From: Mycobacterium ahvazicum
GTDB taxonomy: Bacteria; Actinomycetota; Actinomycetes; Mycobacteriales; Mycobacteriaceae
Reading direction: 5' to 3'
Length of the DNA stretch: 64,000 nt
Assembly: GCF_900176255.2 (NCBI RefSeq)
Contig: NZ_FXEG02000003.1
Location: forward strand, 1,178,001 to 1,242,000
The translations under genes were made by a program, and so were the position numbers. Within the stretch, counting starts at the first letter, position 1; each line of letters starts with the position of its first letter. Below, piece after piece: positions 34,283-42,575 of the stretch. The notes under the pieces were generated by a model that was not told the DNA's origin, did not search any database, and was given only the letters and a program-made list of their open reading frames with translations.

Positions 34283-35601
34283 TATGCCACCTCTGGCATC
34301 GAAACGATCAGATGCGCGTTGGTACCCGCGATCCCGAAGGCCGACGCCACGGCCGTGCGTTGTCCGGCAACCGCCGGCCACGGAGTCAGGGTCTGCGCCA
34401 GGCGTAACCCTTGTGCATCCCAATCGATTTCAGGACTTGCCTGGTCGGCGTGCAGAGTGGCCGGTACCGCGCCGTGCTCGGCCGAAACCAGAACCTTAGC
34501 CAACCCGAGCGCACCGGCAGCGGCCAACGAGTGACCCAGGTTGGACTTGACCGAACCCAGCAGTGCCCCGGCGCCGGGTTCGGTGTTCCCGTAAGTCTTT
34601 GCCAGCGAACGCAGTTCGGTGCGATCGCCGAGCCGGGTACCGGTGCCATGCCCCTCGATCATGCCCACTTCGCCGGGCTGGATTTCGGCTTGGGTGATCG
34701 CGCGGCGGAACAGCCGGACCTGAGCCTCCTCGCTGGGGGCGGACAGACCGGCACTGCGACCGTCCTGGTTGACCGCGGTGGCGCGGACTTCGGCGATGAT
34801 CTGCCGGCCGGCCCTCAGCGCCGCCGATTTGCGTTGCAACACAAACATTGCCGCTCCCTCGGCCCAGACCGTTCCGCTGGCCTGCGCGCTGTACGGGCGG
34901 CAGTAGCCGTCGTCGGAGAGGGCGTGTTGCTTGGAGAATTCGACGAAGAAACCGGGCGAGCCCAATACGTTGACGCCACCGGCCAGCGCCAAGTCGCAAT
35001 CGCCGTCGCGCAGAGCGCGCACCGCGACGTGGAAGGCCACCAGCGCCGACGCGCACGAGGAGTCGAGGGTGAGCGCCGGGCCGGTCAGCCCGAGCGTGTA
35101 CGCCACCCGCCCCGAGATGACGCTCAGCGCGGTTCCGGCGAGCAGATGGCCACTGTGCCGGGAGAACTCGGCCATTTCGGGCCCATACCCGGTCATGGAC
35201 GCGCCGACAAAGCAGCCCACATCGTGGCCGGCCAGGTCGTCGGGATTGATGCCGCTGTTCTCCAGCGCGCGCCAGGACACCCGCAGCGTCACCCGCTGCT
35301 GTGGGTCCATCGCGATCGCTTCGCGGGGCGAGATCCCGAAGAACTCTGGATCGAATGTTGCTGCCCCGCCGAGGAATCCACCGCGGTCGTGGATCTGTTT
35401 GAATCCGCTGCGGCGCGACCCGGCGAGCAGTTCGGCGACCGACCAGCCGCGGTCGGTCGGAAACCGGCCCAAGGCCTCACGGCCGTGCGCCAATAGGTCC
35501 CAGTAGCTGTCGGCGGTGTCGATACCGCCGGGTGCTTCGACGGCCATCCCGACGATCACCACCGGATCGATCTCGGTGGCTTGGACTCCGTGGTCAGACA
35601 T
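34282..35601 (-). CDS. mbtC: Mycobactin beta-ketoacyl synthase MbtC
   Basis: 439 residues (444 in M. tuberculosis), a stand-alone ketosynthase. The Cys-His-His catalytic set is visible: LDSSCASALVA (Cys near 181), EGHGTGTRLGD (His near 313) and KSNLGHSLAAAG (His near 358). The usual DTACSSS nucleophile region reads LDSSCAS, as is common in this branch. It extends the acyl unit with malonate delivered through MbtD. Its ATG overlaps the thioesterase gene by 8 bases, and its stop overlaps the mbtD start. Confidence 0.95.
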   Translation of the reverse strand: MSDHGVQATEIDPVVIVGMAVEAPGGIDTADSYWDLLAHGREALGRFPTDRGWSVAELLAGSRRSGFKQIHDRGGFLGGAATFDPEFFGISPREAIAMDPQQRVTLRVSWRALENSGINPDDLAGHDVGCFVGASMTGYGPEMAEFSRHSGHLLAGTALSVISGRVAYTLGLTGPALTLDSSCASALVAFHVAVRALRDGDCDLALAGGVNVLGSPGFFVEFSKQHALSDDGYCRPYSAQASGTVWAEGAAMFVLQRKSAALRAGRQIIAEVRATAVNQDGRSAGLSAPSEEAQVRLFRRAITQAEIQPGEVGMIEGHGTGTRLGDRTELRSLAKTYGNTEPGAGALLGSVKSNLGHSLAAAGALGLAKVLVSAEHGAVPATLHADQASPEIDWDAQGLRLAQTLTPWPAVAGQRTAVASAFGIAGTNAHLIVSMPEVA

Positions 35602-36361
35602 CGGCGTTCACCTGTGCGGCGATCGCATCGACATGGTCGTAGACGTAGAAATGGCCGCCGTCATACAACGACAGCTCGAAGGACCCGGCGGTATGCCGTT
35701 CCCACTGGCGCAGCACGTCGATCGCGATGCGGTGATCGTCGCGGCCGCCCAGGACGTGGATGTCGGTGCCGATGCGGATATCGGGACTGGGGTCGTAGCG
35801 ATTGAAGGCTTGATAGTCGGCGCGCATCGCGGTGGTGAGCAGTTCGGAGAATTCCTCGTCGGCCAGCAGTTCGGGATCGGTACCGCCGAGGTCGGCGAGC
35901 TCGGCGAGCACGCCGTCGTCGCTGGTCGGCAGTTCGGGCATGTCGGCGACGACACACGGCGGCGGGCCCGCGGAAGCCCAGAGCTTCCGCACGGCGACAT
36001 CGCGCTCTTCGGCCACCCGGGCGAACTCGAACGCCACCACGGCGCCCATGCTGTGCCCGAACAACCGCAACGGTGCGACGCGGCGCCAAGGCCCGGCCTC
36101 GAAGAGCCCGAGGGCGAGGTCGTGCACGGTCTCGTGGGCAGGTTCGGCGAGCCGGTCGGCGCGCTGTGGGTACTGGACGATGTAGATGTCGCCGCCGGCA
36201 GCCAGTGCGGCGGCCAGCAGCCGGTAGCTCGCGGCGGCCGCGCCGGCGTGTGGAAACACCACGGTGGCGCCGTCAGCCGACGTGCGCCCGGGAACCAGCT
36301 TGATCCAGGACGGAAAGGTGGATGGCATGCTGATCAGGTCACGGAATGTCATGGTGCTCAC
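35594..36361 (-). CDS. mbtT: Thioesterase matching the C-terminal domain of MbtB (mbtT-like)
   Basis: 255 residues, alpha/beta-hydrolase. Catalytic Ser in FGHSMGAVVAFEFAR (near 100), Asp near GGRDDHR and His in DGGHFYVYDH. The sequence tracks the terminal thioesterase of M. tuberculosis MbtB closely: VVFPHAGAAAASYRLLA, VQYPQRADR, DLGGTDPELLADEEF, each matched there. As a separate protein it resembles a proofreading (type II) thioesterase. GTG at 36361 or ATG at 36352 can start it; both are preceded by weak ribosome sites. It overlaps mbtC by 8 bases and the mbtB remnant by 23. It is either what is left of mbtB after an internal deletion or an original stand-alone mbtT; sequence alone favours the first reading slightly. 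Confidence 0.88.
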   Translation of the reverse strand: MSTMTFRDLISMPSTFPSWIKLVPGRTSADGATVVFPHAGAAAASYRLLAAALAAGGDIYIVQYPQRADRLAEPAHETVHDLALGLFEAGPWRRVAPLRLFGHSMGAVVAFEFARVAEERDVAVRKLWASAGPPPCVVADMPELPTSDDGVLAELADLGGTDPELLADEEFSELLTTAMRADYQAFNRYDPSPDIRIGTDIHVLGGRDDHRIAIDVLRQWERHTAGSFELSLYDGGHFYVYDHVDAIAAQVNADV

Positions 36362-36584
36362 CGGATGCCTGGGCGCTGTGGCTCAGAGCGCCGGCCGAGT
36401 GGGTAGCAGCGGCCCGGGACCCTGCCGCCACTCGCCGCGACCGGCCGGCCGGCGACGTCACGCGCAGCGAGCCCAAGGCCCGACACCGCAGGTTGCCGGC
36501 CTGCTGAACAGCGTCAACAGCAACGCCGACCCACTCGGCTACCTCCGCACGGATATTCTCCGAGCCCGCGGGGGCACGCACCAC
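36339..36584 (-). pseudogene. mbtB: mbtB 5' remnant (aryl carrier start only)
   Basis: From the GTG at 36584 (AGGGAGG ribosome site 4-7 bases upstream) the frame reads MVRAPAGSENIR then AEVAEWVGVAVDAVQQAGNL. I align this with the start of M. tuberculosis MbtB (MVHATACSEIIR..., about 19 of 32 residues the same). The match fades before the carrier Ser motif (GLDS in MbtB, here ALGS), and the frame runs into a non-homologous Ala/Arg/Ser-rich tail, stopping at 36339 inside the thioesterase start. MbtB is about 1414 residues (ArCP-Cy-A-T-TE) in M. tuberculosis, so about 1100 codons covering cyclisation, adenylation and carrier are absent. The 81-codon product cannot be functional as a loading module. 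Confidence 0.75.
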
Positions 36585-36598
36585 CAAACCTCCCTGAA

Positions 36599-36640
36599 TT
36601 AGCACAGGCTGCCCTAATTTTTTTGGTTACCCTATCCTCT
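36599..36640 (-). promoter_or_regulatory. IdeR iron box(es) of the mbt operon
   Basis: TTAGCACAGGCTGCCCTAA at 36599-36617 matches the IdeR consensus (TTAGGTTAGGCTAACCTAA) at 14 of 19 positions, including both outer half-sites. A second, weaker match (13 of 19) lies at 36622-36640. The first box ends 14 bases before the mbtB remnant start. IdeR with iron represses the mbtB promoter from such sites in M. tuberculosis, so the cluster is still set up for iron control. Confidence 0.8.
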
Positions 36641-36906
36641 CTCCCTGCGCTGTTGCTACTAAGCCCCCGCCAAGGCACCCGGGTGATCCCGGACACAGCA
36701 GGGTCCGCGGAAGCTTGGGTGTCATCGAGCGCCGCGCATCCGGCGTTTGGCCGCCGGCCGGCATCCGTTTGCGGAGGCGCTGTCTCGGCTCGTGCGGCGT
36801 CGAGGGTGCGCTGACGGCGGGCCGTCCCGGCGTGTCGGCGCCCCGAGCGCACGGTGGGCACCGCGGGCGCAGACTCAACGCCGCGACCGCACACTCGACG
36901 AAGCTG

Positions 36907-38355
36907 CTAGTAGTTCAACCCGGAGAACATGACCCGGCCCGGATCGAACTTCTGCCGCACGGCCGACAACCGGGGCAGGTTCTGCCCGAAATAACGCGCC
37001 GGCGGCTGGTTGGCTTCGATGTAGTTCACATAGCCGCCGACCGAATACTGTTGCACCGCTTGGTGTGCCGTGCTGAGCCAGTTGGTCGCGGCCGCCGGGT
37101 CACCGGTTTCGACGTACCACTGCACCAGGGCGGCCTGCCGGCGCCACGGGTAGGCGGTGGCACCCGGGGCGACGGTGGCCAGGGCGCCGTCCAAAGCGTG
37201 CATGATGGCGAGCATGCGGCCGGCGCCGCGCGGAAAAGCGTTGACCGCGGCCGCGATTCCCTGAGCGGCGGCCGGGGTGAGGCTCTGGAAGACATCCGAC
37301 CCGCCGACGTAACCCAGCGGCTGCGGGTTCAGATTGTTGACGGCCAGATACCGGACCAGGTCCATCCGGTTGAAGGTGTGGCTCTCGGTGCCGGTCGGTT
37401 GCAGGCCGACGGCTGAGACGATGGCGTTGGCCACGCCGGGTCCCGATCCGGCCGGGCAGGTCGCGAGAATGCGGCACGCCGTGCCCATCCCGTCGGTGGT
37501 GCTGTCCGCCAGCGCCCAGCTGTTGCGGTCGGCGGTGCGCAGCCAGTTGGCCCAACCGACGAGCACCTGGGCGAATGACTGCGGCGGAAAGTTCAGGTTG
37601 ACGGCATCGACGTCGTGGGTGGGGAAGGTGTTGAAGGTCAGCGAGGTGGTCACCCCGAAGTTGCCGCCCCCGCCCCCGCGCAACGCCCAGAACAGATCCG
37701 GGTTGCTGTTGGCCGACGCGGTGACCGCCTGGCCGCCGGGAAGCACCACCTGGGCCGAGGTCAGTTGGTCACAGAGCAGACCGGCATGCCGCGAGTCGGC
37801 ACCCATTCCGCCGCCCAACGCGTGTCCCGCGGCACCCACCGATGGGCAGGTACCCGTCGGCAAACCCCGGCCGGCACCGGCCAGCGTCTCGTGCATTGAA
37901 TACAAACTCGTCGCCGGCGTCACCGTGACCTGCCCGGTGGCCGCGTCGTAGTTGACTCCCCCGGGCAGCTGACGCAGGTCAAAAACCATGGCGCCGTTGG
38001 CCGTCGACGCGCCGATATACGAGTGTCCGCCACTGCGCGGAGCGACCTTGAGGTGATTGGCGGCGGCGAAGGCCATCGCCTTCTGCACGTCGGCCGCCGA
38101 CGTCGGAGTGACTATCGCCGCCGGCGTCAGTCCGTTGTAGTTGGTGTTGAAAACCTGCTTGGCCGAGCCGAATTGCGGGCTGTCCGGCAACAGCACCTTG
38201 CCACCAAGCGCGGACGAAAGACCGTCCCAGCCAGTGGCGTTCGGCGCGGCGGTCGCCGGGGCGGAACCGAATCGGCCCGTGCCGAATACCGCGCCGGCCG
38301 CTATCGCGCCGGCGGCACCGCGCAGAAACGTCTGCCGCGAGATCTCACGCGCCAC
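36907..38355 (-). CDS. FAD-linked oxidase, berberine bridge enzyme-like, exported
   Basis: 482 residues. An N-terminal export signal (about 1-38, KR-rich start, hydrophobic AGAIAAGAVFG, ending ATAAP) carries SRQTFLRG, a Tat-like motif in which the second Arg is Gln. The FAD-binding domain has RSGGHSYIG (His for covalent flavin) and GTCPSVGAAGHALGGG (Cys for the second covalent link), the pattern of bicovalent BBE/GOOX-type oxidases. The C-terminal BBE segment ends NLPRLSAVRQKFDPGRVMFSG. Substrate unknown; relatives oxidise carbohydrates, alkaloids or polyketides with oxygen. It converges on nothing; its 3' end faces the mbt iron-box region. Upstream spacing to the next, divergent gene is 208 bases. 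Confidence 0.9.
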   Translation of the reverse strand: MAREISRQTFLRGAAGAIAAGAVFGTGRFGSAPATAAPNATGWDGLSSALGGKVLLPDSPQFGSAKQVFNTNYNGLTPAAIVTPTSAADVQKAMAFAAANHLKVAPRSGGHSYIGASTANGAMVFDLRQLPGGVNYDAATGQVTVTPATSLYSMHETLAGAGRGLPTGTCPSVGAAGHALGGGMGADSRHAGLLCDQLTSAQVVLPGGQAVTASANSNPDLFWALRGGGGGNFGVTTSLTFNTFPTHDVDAVNLNFPPQSFAQVLVGWANWLRTADRNSWALADSTTDGMGTACRILATCPAGSGPGVANAIVSAVGLQPTGTESHTFNRMDLVRYLAVNNLNPQPLGYVGGSDVFQSLTPAAAQGIAAAVNAFPRGAGRMLAIMHALDGALATVAPGATAYPWRRQAALVQWYVETGDPAAATNWLSTAHQAVQQYSVGGYVNYIEANQPPARYFGQNLPRLSAVRQKFDPGRVMFSGLNY

Positions 38356-38563
38356 CGTCGGACTCCCGCGATTGCGTCATGCCCGCATTGTTAGACCGCG
38401 GGATACGCGGCAGCGCCCGACGTGCGGCGCCATGACCGAAACGAGCTCGAACCGTTACCGCCGCCTGACCAAAGGCTGGCAGTGATTCCCCGCGCCGCAC
38501 GCTCGGGCCTAAGCTAGTGCTCGGTCGCGTCCACAACGGCTACCGTCAGGCAAGGAGCGCGCA

Positions 38564-38989
38564 ATGGAGCAAGGTTTATACGGGCTGCTCACCGTCGTTG
38601 CCCTGGCAATGGCCCTGGTGTTCGCCACCATTGCTGCCGGGTACGTCAAACGCCTGGGGGAACGACCGTCCCCTCCGATAGCCGACGAAATCGGCATCGC
38701 CAGAGCGGTCACCACCAAGGTGCGCAAACGCGAACCGATGTCGCAAGAAGAGCTCGACTACGCAAAGCGGATCGTGGCCGACCGCAGCTCCTTGCTGACG
38801 CTCAGCATCCCCGGCGCCTTGTTCTCGGTGGGTTGCTTTTACGTGTTCGGGAGCCTGTACCACCTGCACGGGGCGACCCCGTCGGAGCGGACCTTCCTCG
38901 GGGTGTTCCCCATGCTCGCCTCCTTGAACTTCACGACTCAGATCCTGCGCAGCGCGAGGTTGAAAAGACGTTTGCGGAAATTGTCGTGA
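38564..38989 (+). CDS. Small membrane protein, unknown function
   Basis: 141 residues. An N-terminal hydrophobic helix (YGLLTVVALAMALVFATIAAGYV), a charged stretch (about 30-75), two further hydrophobic segments (about 78-100 and 108-125) and a basic C-terminus (ARLKRRLRKLS), giving three predicted membrane spans. AAGGAG lies before the ATG, which supports the start. I do not recognise a family. It is divergent from the flavoprotein gene and 307 bases upstream of mmpS, with a hairpin between. Confidence 0.72.
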   Translation: MEQGLYGLLTVVALAMALVFATIAAGYVKRLGERPSPPIADEIGIARAVTTKVRKREPMSQEELDYAKRIVADRSSLLTLSIPGALFSVGCFYVFGSLYHLHGATPSERTFLGVFPMLASLNFTTQILRSARLKRRLRKLS

Positions 38990-39078
38990 GCAACACGATG
39001 GGTTCCGCTCGCACCCTTTCTGACAAGCCGTTTCACACGCCGGCGGCGCCCTAAGCAAACCGGCGTGGTCGCATCGGT

Positions 39079-39098
39079 TCGCGCTGCAATCAGCGCGA
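39079..39098. terminator. 8-bp GC hairpin in the 307-base gap before mmpS
   Basis: TCGCGCTG (39079-39086) and CAGCGCGA (39091-39098) pair exactly around a 4-base loop, about 90 bases past the small membrane gene. A second, looser inverted repeat (39036-39043 with 39060-39067) precedes it. No iron box or gene was seen in 38990-39296; a promoter for mmpS must lie in the remainder. Confidence 0.4.
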
Positions 39099-39296
39099 CT
39101 GGGCGCATCCCCGTTGCCGTGAGCCCCGGTGGGTGGCAACGTCCGTAGTCGTCATGTTCTCGTATTGGCGCAAAGCCGCTACTCTTGACCATCAGTCCAC
39201 CGCATTGGGCACATGACCGTCTACTATTCGGGCGGCGCGTAGGCGGGGATGACATGCGAGCGCAAGGCCTGAACCGTCGTCCGAAAAGGTGATCGA

Positions 39297-39740
39297 GTGA
39301 GCCCTCGTTCAGTCGGCAGGACCGTCCTGGCACGAGTCTGGATGCCTTTGGTTGCCGTCGTTGCGCTCACCGTCGGAGGGGTGGCCATGTGGAAGGTGCA
39401 CGAGTTCTCCGATCCCCCGCCCGTCATCACCGTCAACGAGCCCGCGGCACCGCCGGAGTTCAGTATCAAACGGCTCACCTACGAGTTGTTCGGCAACGTC
39501 GGGCAAGGCGGGATGCTCGTCTGGGTGGACGTCAACGGACATCCGCATCGGGTTGATCTCACGACGCTGCCGTGGTCGCACACCGAGTCGACCACACTGA
39601 CCGTGGTGTCCGGCAGCATCTCGGCCCAGGTTCAGGGCGGCCAAGTCGGCTGCCGGTTGCGGGTGAACGGCGTTGTCCGCGCCGAACAGTCCGATGCCCA
39701 TCAGGACGCACACGTCTTTTGCCTGGTGAAATCCGCATGA
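39297..39740 (+). CDS. MmpS-family accessory protein
   Basis: 147 residues from a GTG. A single N-terminal membrane helix (WMPLVAVVALTVGGVAMWKV), then an extracytoplasmic beta-rich domain containing VGQGGMLVWVDVNG and ending with two Cys (VGCRLRVNG and HVFCLVKSA), which form a disulfide in known MmpS proteins. MmpS4 and MmpS5 work with MmpL4/MmpL5 to export mycobactin and carboxymycobactin. The stop overlaps the mmpL start (ATGA), so the two are coupled. The presence of this pair next to the mbt genes suggests, but does not prove, a siderophore role. Confidence 0.9.
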   Translation: MSPRSVGRTVLARVWMPLVAVVALTVGGVAMWKVHEFSDPPPVITVNEPAAPPEFSIKRLTYELFGNVGQGGMLVWVDVNGHPHRVDLTTLPWSHTESTTLTVVSGSISAQVQGGQVGCRLRVNGVVRAEQSDAHQDAHVFCLVKSA

Positions 39741-42571
39741 GCGAGCATCGGTCGGAGCCCGTGGCGAAGCGACCATTCGTCCCCAGAATGGTCCGCATCT
39801 TCGCGATACCGATCATCGCCTTCTGGGCGCTTCTGGCCGTGTCGACGAACACCTTCATGCCGCAAGTGGAGAGGGTCGCAGAAGAACTCGCGGGGCCGGT
39901 GGTCCCGCACTACGCGCCGTCGCAGCGGGCGTTGTTGTCCATCGGCGCGGAGTTCCACGAGTCCAATTCGACCAGCTTGGCCATGATTGTGCTGGAAGCC
40001 AACCGGCCGCTGGGCGACGCGGATCATCAGTACTACGACGATCTGATGCGACGGTTCAAGCAAGACCCCAAGCATGTGCAGTACGCCATGGATCTGTGGG
40101 GCAAGCCGATCACCGCCGCGGGGGCGCAGAGCCTCGACGGCAAGTGCGCATACGTGCTCCTTCGTCTCGCCGGCGACATCGGCCAAATGCAGGCGAACGA
40201 ATCCGTTGCGGCCGTTCGGGATATCGTCGCCAAGGACACGCCGCCACCCGGGCTCAAGGTTTACGTCAGCGGCGCCGCACCGCTGGCCTCGGACACCGTA
40301 GCTATTGCGAATTCGAGCCTGAACGACATCACGATCGTGACGATCTTTCTGATCATCGGGATGCTGCTGCTGGTGTACCGCTCCGTCGTCACCCTGTTTG
40401 TCCCGTTGGCCGGAGTTCTGTTCGAGATGTTGGTCGCGAAGGGGGTTATCGCTACCCTCGGTCATCTCGGGTACATCGAACTCTCGTCATTCGCCGTGAA
40501 TATCGTCGTCGCGCTGACCCTGGGAGCGGGCACGGACTACGGCATCTTCCTGATGGGCCGCTACCACGAGGCGCGACATGACGGCGAGGGCAGGGAGCAG
40601 GCTTTCTACACCGCGTACAAGAGCGTCACGCCGGTCATCCTCGGGTCCGGATTGACGATCGCCGGGGCCTGCTATTGCTTGACTTTCGCGCGACTCAACT
40701 ACTTCCACACCATGGGGCCGGCGGTTGCGATCAGCATGCTGTTCACCATCGCGGCAGCGCTGACGCTCGGTCCGGCCTTCTTGACGGTGGGCAGCCTATT
40801 TGGGCTCTTCGACCCGAAAAGCAAGGCCAAGGCGCATCTTTACCGACGGATCGGGACGAGCGTCGTCCGATGGCCGGTGCCAATCCTGGCGGCCAGTACC
40901 GCTGCCGTCATGCTCGGGGCGATCTTCGTGCCGACGTACCGGCAGAACTACGACGATCGTCAGTACCAGCCGCACAATTCCCCCGCCAATCTTGGTTTCC
41001 AGGCGGCGGATCGGCACTTCCCGAAGAGCAAGCTCTTTTCCGAGATGTTGATGATCGAGTCGGATCACGACCTGCGAAATTCGGCCGACTTCATCTCGTT
41101 GGACCGCGCCGCCAAGGCTCTCGAACGCCTTCCCGGCGTCGCGATGGTGCAGAGCATCACCAGGCCCATGGGTCGAGCTTTGGAACATGCCCATATCCCC
41201 TACCTGTTCACCACTCAGGGCAGCGGTCTGGGCCAACAGCTCCCGTTCAGCCAGCGGCAAAACGCCAATACCAGCGAGCAGGCCGAGATCACGCAGCACA
41301 CCGTCGCGGTCTTGCGCAAAGAGATCGGCTTCTTCCAGACGATGTCGGACGAGATGCACAAGACGGTCCTCACGATGGAGGACATGCAAAAGGTCACCGA
41401 CGAGTTGAGGTCGAACCTGGCCAACCTCGAAGACTTCTTCCGGCCGATGCGCAGCTATTTCTATTGGGAGAAACACTGTTTCGACATTCCCGTCTGTTAC
41501 GCATTCAGGTCGCTGTTCGAATCGATCGACGGCCTCGACAAGATGGCCGACGACATCAAGGACGCCGTAGCCTCGCTCGAGGTCATCGACAAGACCTTGC
41601 CGCAAATCATCACCCAGCTGAAACTCACGGCCGACGACTCGGAGGCGCTGGCCAATCTATTGGTCAACACCTACGGCCAGTCGTCTCTGCAGACCACGCA
41701 GACCGACCAGACCTTCGACGACCAGATCAATGTCGGGCTCGACTTCGACCAGTCCCGCAGCGATGACTTCTTCTACATCCCCCACGAGGGTTTCGACAAC
41801 GACGACGTCAAAACCGGTATGCAGCTGCTGATGTCGCCGGATGGCAAGGCCGCCAGGATCATCGTGACCCACGAGGGAGACGCCAACGGCCCGGAGGGTG
41901 TGCAGCACGTCGAACAGTTCCCCAACGCAATAACCGTGGCGCTCAAGGAGACCTCGCTGGCCGGCTCCAAAGTTTATATCGGCGGTTCCGGAGCAACCAA
42001 TAAAGACATCAAGCAATACGCCGCGTCCGATCTGCTGATCGTGGCGATCGCCGCCTTCGTGCTGATCTTCTTGATCATGTTGTTCCTGACGCGAAGTCTG
42101 ATGGCGGCCTTGGTAATTCCCCTGACGGTGGCCTTCTCCTACGCCGGCGCGTTCGGGCTTTCCATCCTCGTTTGGCAGCATCTCATCGGTCTGCCGCTGC
42201 ACTGGCTGATATTGCCGCTCACGTTCATCATCCTGGTGGCGGTCGGTTCGGACTACAACCTGCTGTTGATCCTTCGCGTCAAAGAGGAGCTGCACGCCGG
42301 AATCCACACCGGCCTGATCCGCGCGCTCGGCAGTACCGGCGGTGTGGTGACGTCCGCGGGCTTGGTGTTCGCGTTCACGATGTTGGCAATGCTGACCAGC
42401 GATCTGCGAACCATCGGCCAGGTGGGTTCCACCGTGTGCATCGGATTGCTGCTCGACACGCTGATCGTGCGGTCGTTCGTAGTGCCGTGCATTATGCGCA
42501 TTCTCGGACCATGGTTCTGGTGGCCGACGCTGGTGCGTAGTCGCCCGCTGCCGCAGGCACAAACCACCTAG
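39737..42571 (+). CDS. RND transporter of the MmpL4/MmpL5 type
   Basis: 944 residues. An N-terminal membrane helix, a periplasmic porter domain, five clustered membrane helices (about 185-380), a second periplasmic domain (about 395-745) and five or six C-terminal helices. The DY proton-relay pairs appear in GTDYGIFLMGRYHEAR and GSDYNLLLILRVKEE. The Cys pair EKHCFDIPVCYAF after SYFYW is the feature I know from MmpL4/MmpL5, which have a coiled-coil insertion there; the stretch KTVLTMEDMQKVTDELRSN fits such a helix. In M. tuberculosis these transporters export siderophores (and, for MmpL5, drugs). Other substrates, such as glycolipids, are possible. No mmpR-like regulator is adjacent. Confidence 0.93.
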   Translation: MSEHRSEPVAKRPFVPRMVRIFAIPIIAFWALLAVSTNTFMPQVERVAEELAGPVVPHYAPSQRALLSIGAEFHESNSTSLAMIVLEANRPLGDADHQYYDDLMRRFKQDPKHVQYAMDLWGKPITAAGAQSLDGKCAYVLLRLAGDIGQMQANESVAAVRDIVAKDTPPPGLKVYVSGAAPLASDTVAIANSSLNDITIVTIFLIIGMLLLVYRSVVTLFVPLAGVLFEMLVAKGVIATLGHLGYIELSSFAVNIVVALTLGAGTDYGIFLMGRYHEARHDGEGREQAFYTAYKSVTPVILGSGLTIAGACYCLTFARLNYFHTMGPAVAISMLFTIAAALTLGPAFLTVGSLFGLFDPKSKAKAHLYRRIGTSVVRWPVPILAASTAAVMLGAIFVPTYRQNYDDRQYQPHNSPANLGFQAADRHFPKSKLFSEMLMIESDHDLRNSADFISLDRAAKALERLPGVAMVQSITRPMGRALEHAHIPYLFTTQGSGLGQQLPFSQRQNANTSEQAEITQHTVAVLRKEIGFFQTMSDEMHKTVLTMEDMQKVTDELRSNLANLEDFFRPMRSYFYWEKHCFDIPVCYAFRSLFESIDGLDKMADDIKDAVASLEVIDKTLPQIITQLKLTADDSEALANLLVNTYGQSSLQTTQTDQTFDDQINVGLDFDQSRSDDFFYIPHEGFDNDDVKTGMQLLMSPDGKAARIIVTHEGDANGPEGVQHVEQFPNAITVALKETSLAGSKVYIGGSGATNKDIKQYAASDLLIVAIAAFVLIFLIMLFLTRSLMAALVIPLTVAFSYAGAFGLSILVWQHLIGLPLHWLILPLTFIILVAVGSDYNLLLILRVKEELHAGIHTGLIRALGSTGGVVTSAGLVFAFTMLAMLTSDLRTIGQVGSTVCIGLLLDTLIVRSFVVPCIMRILGPWFWWPTLVRSRPLPQAQTT

Positions 42572-42575
42572 GGCG

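Noticed and set aside
36641..36906. Possible remnant of divergent mbtA
   Set aside because: All three plus-strand frames were read for MbtA-like N-terminal sequence and none was found; the segment holds no recognisable gene.
38990..39296. IdeR box upstream of mmpS
   Set aside because: Searched for TTAGG-type half-sites on both strands; none with a convincing full palindrome.
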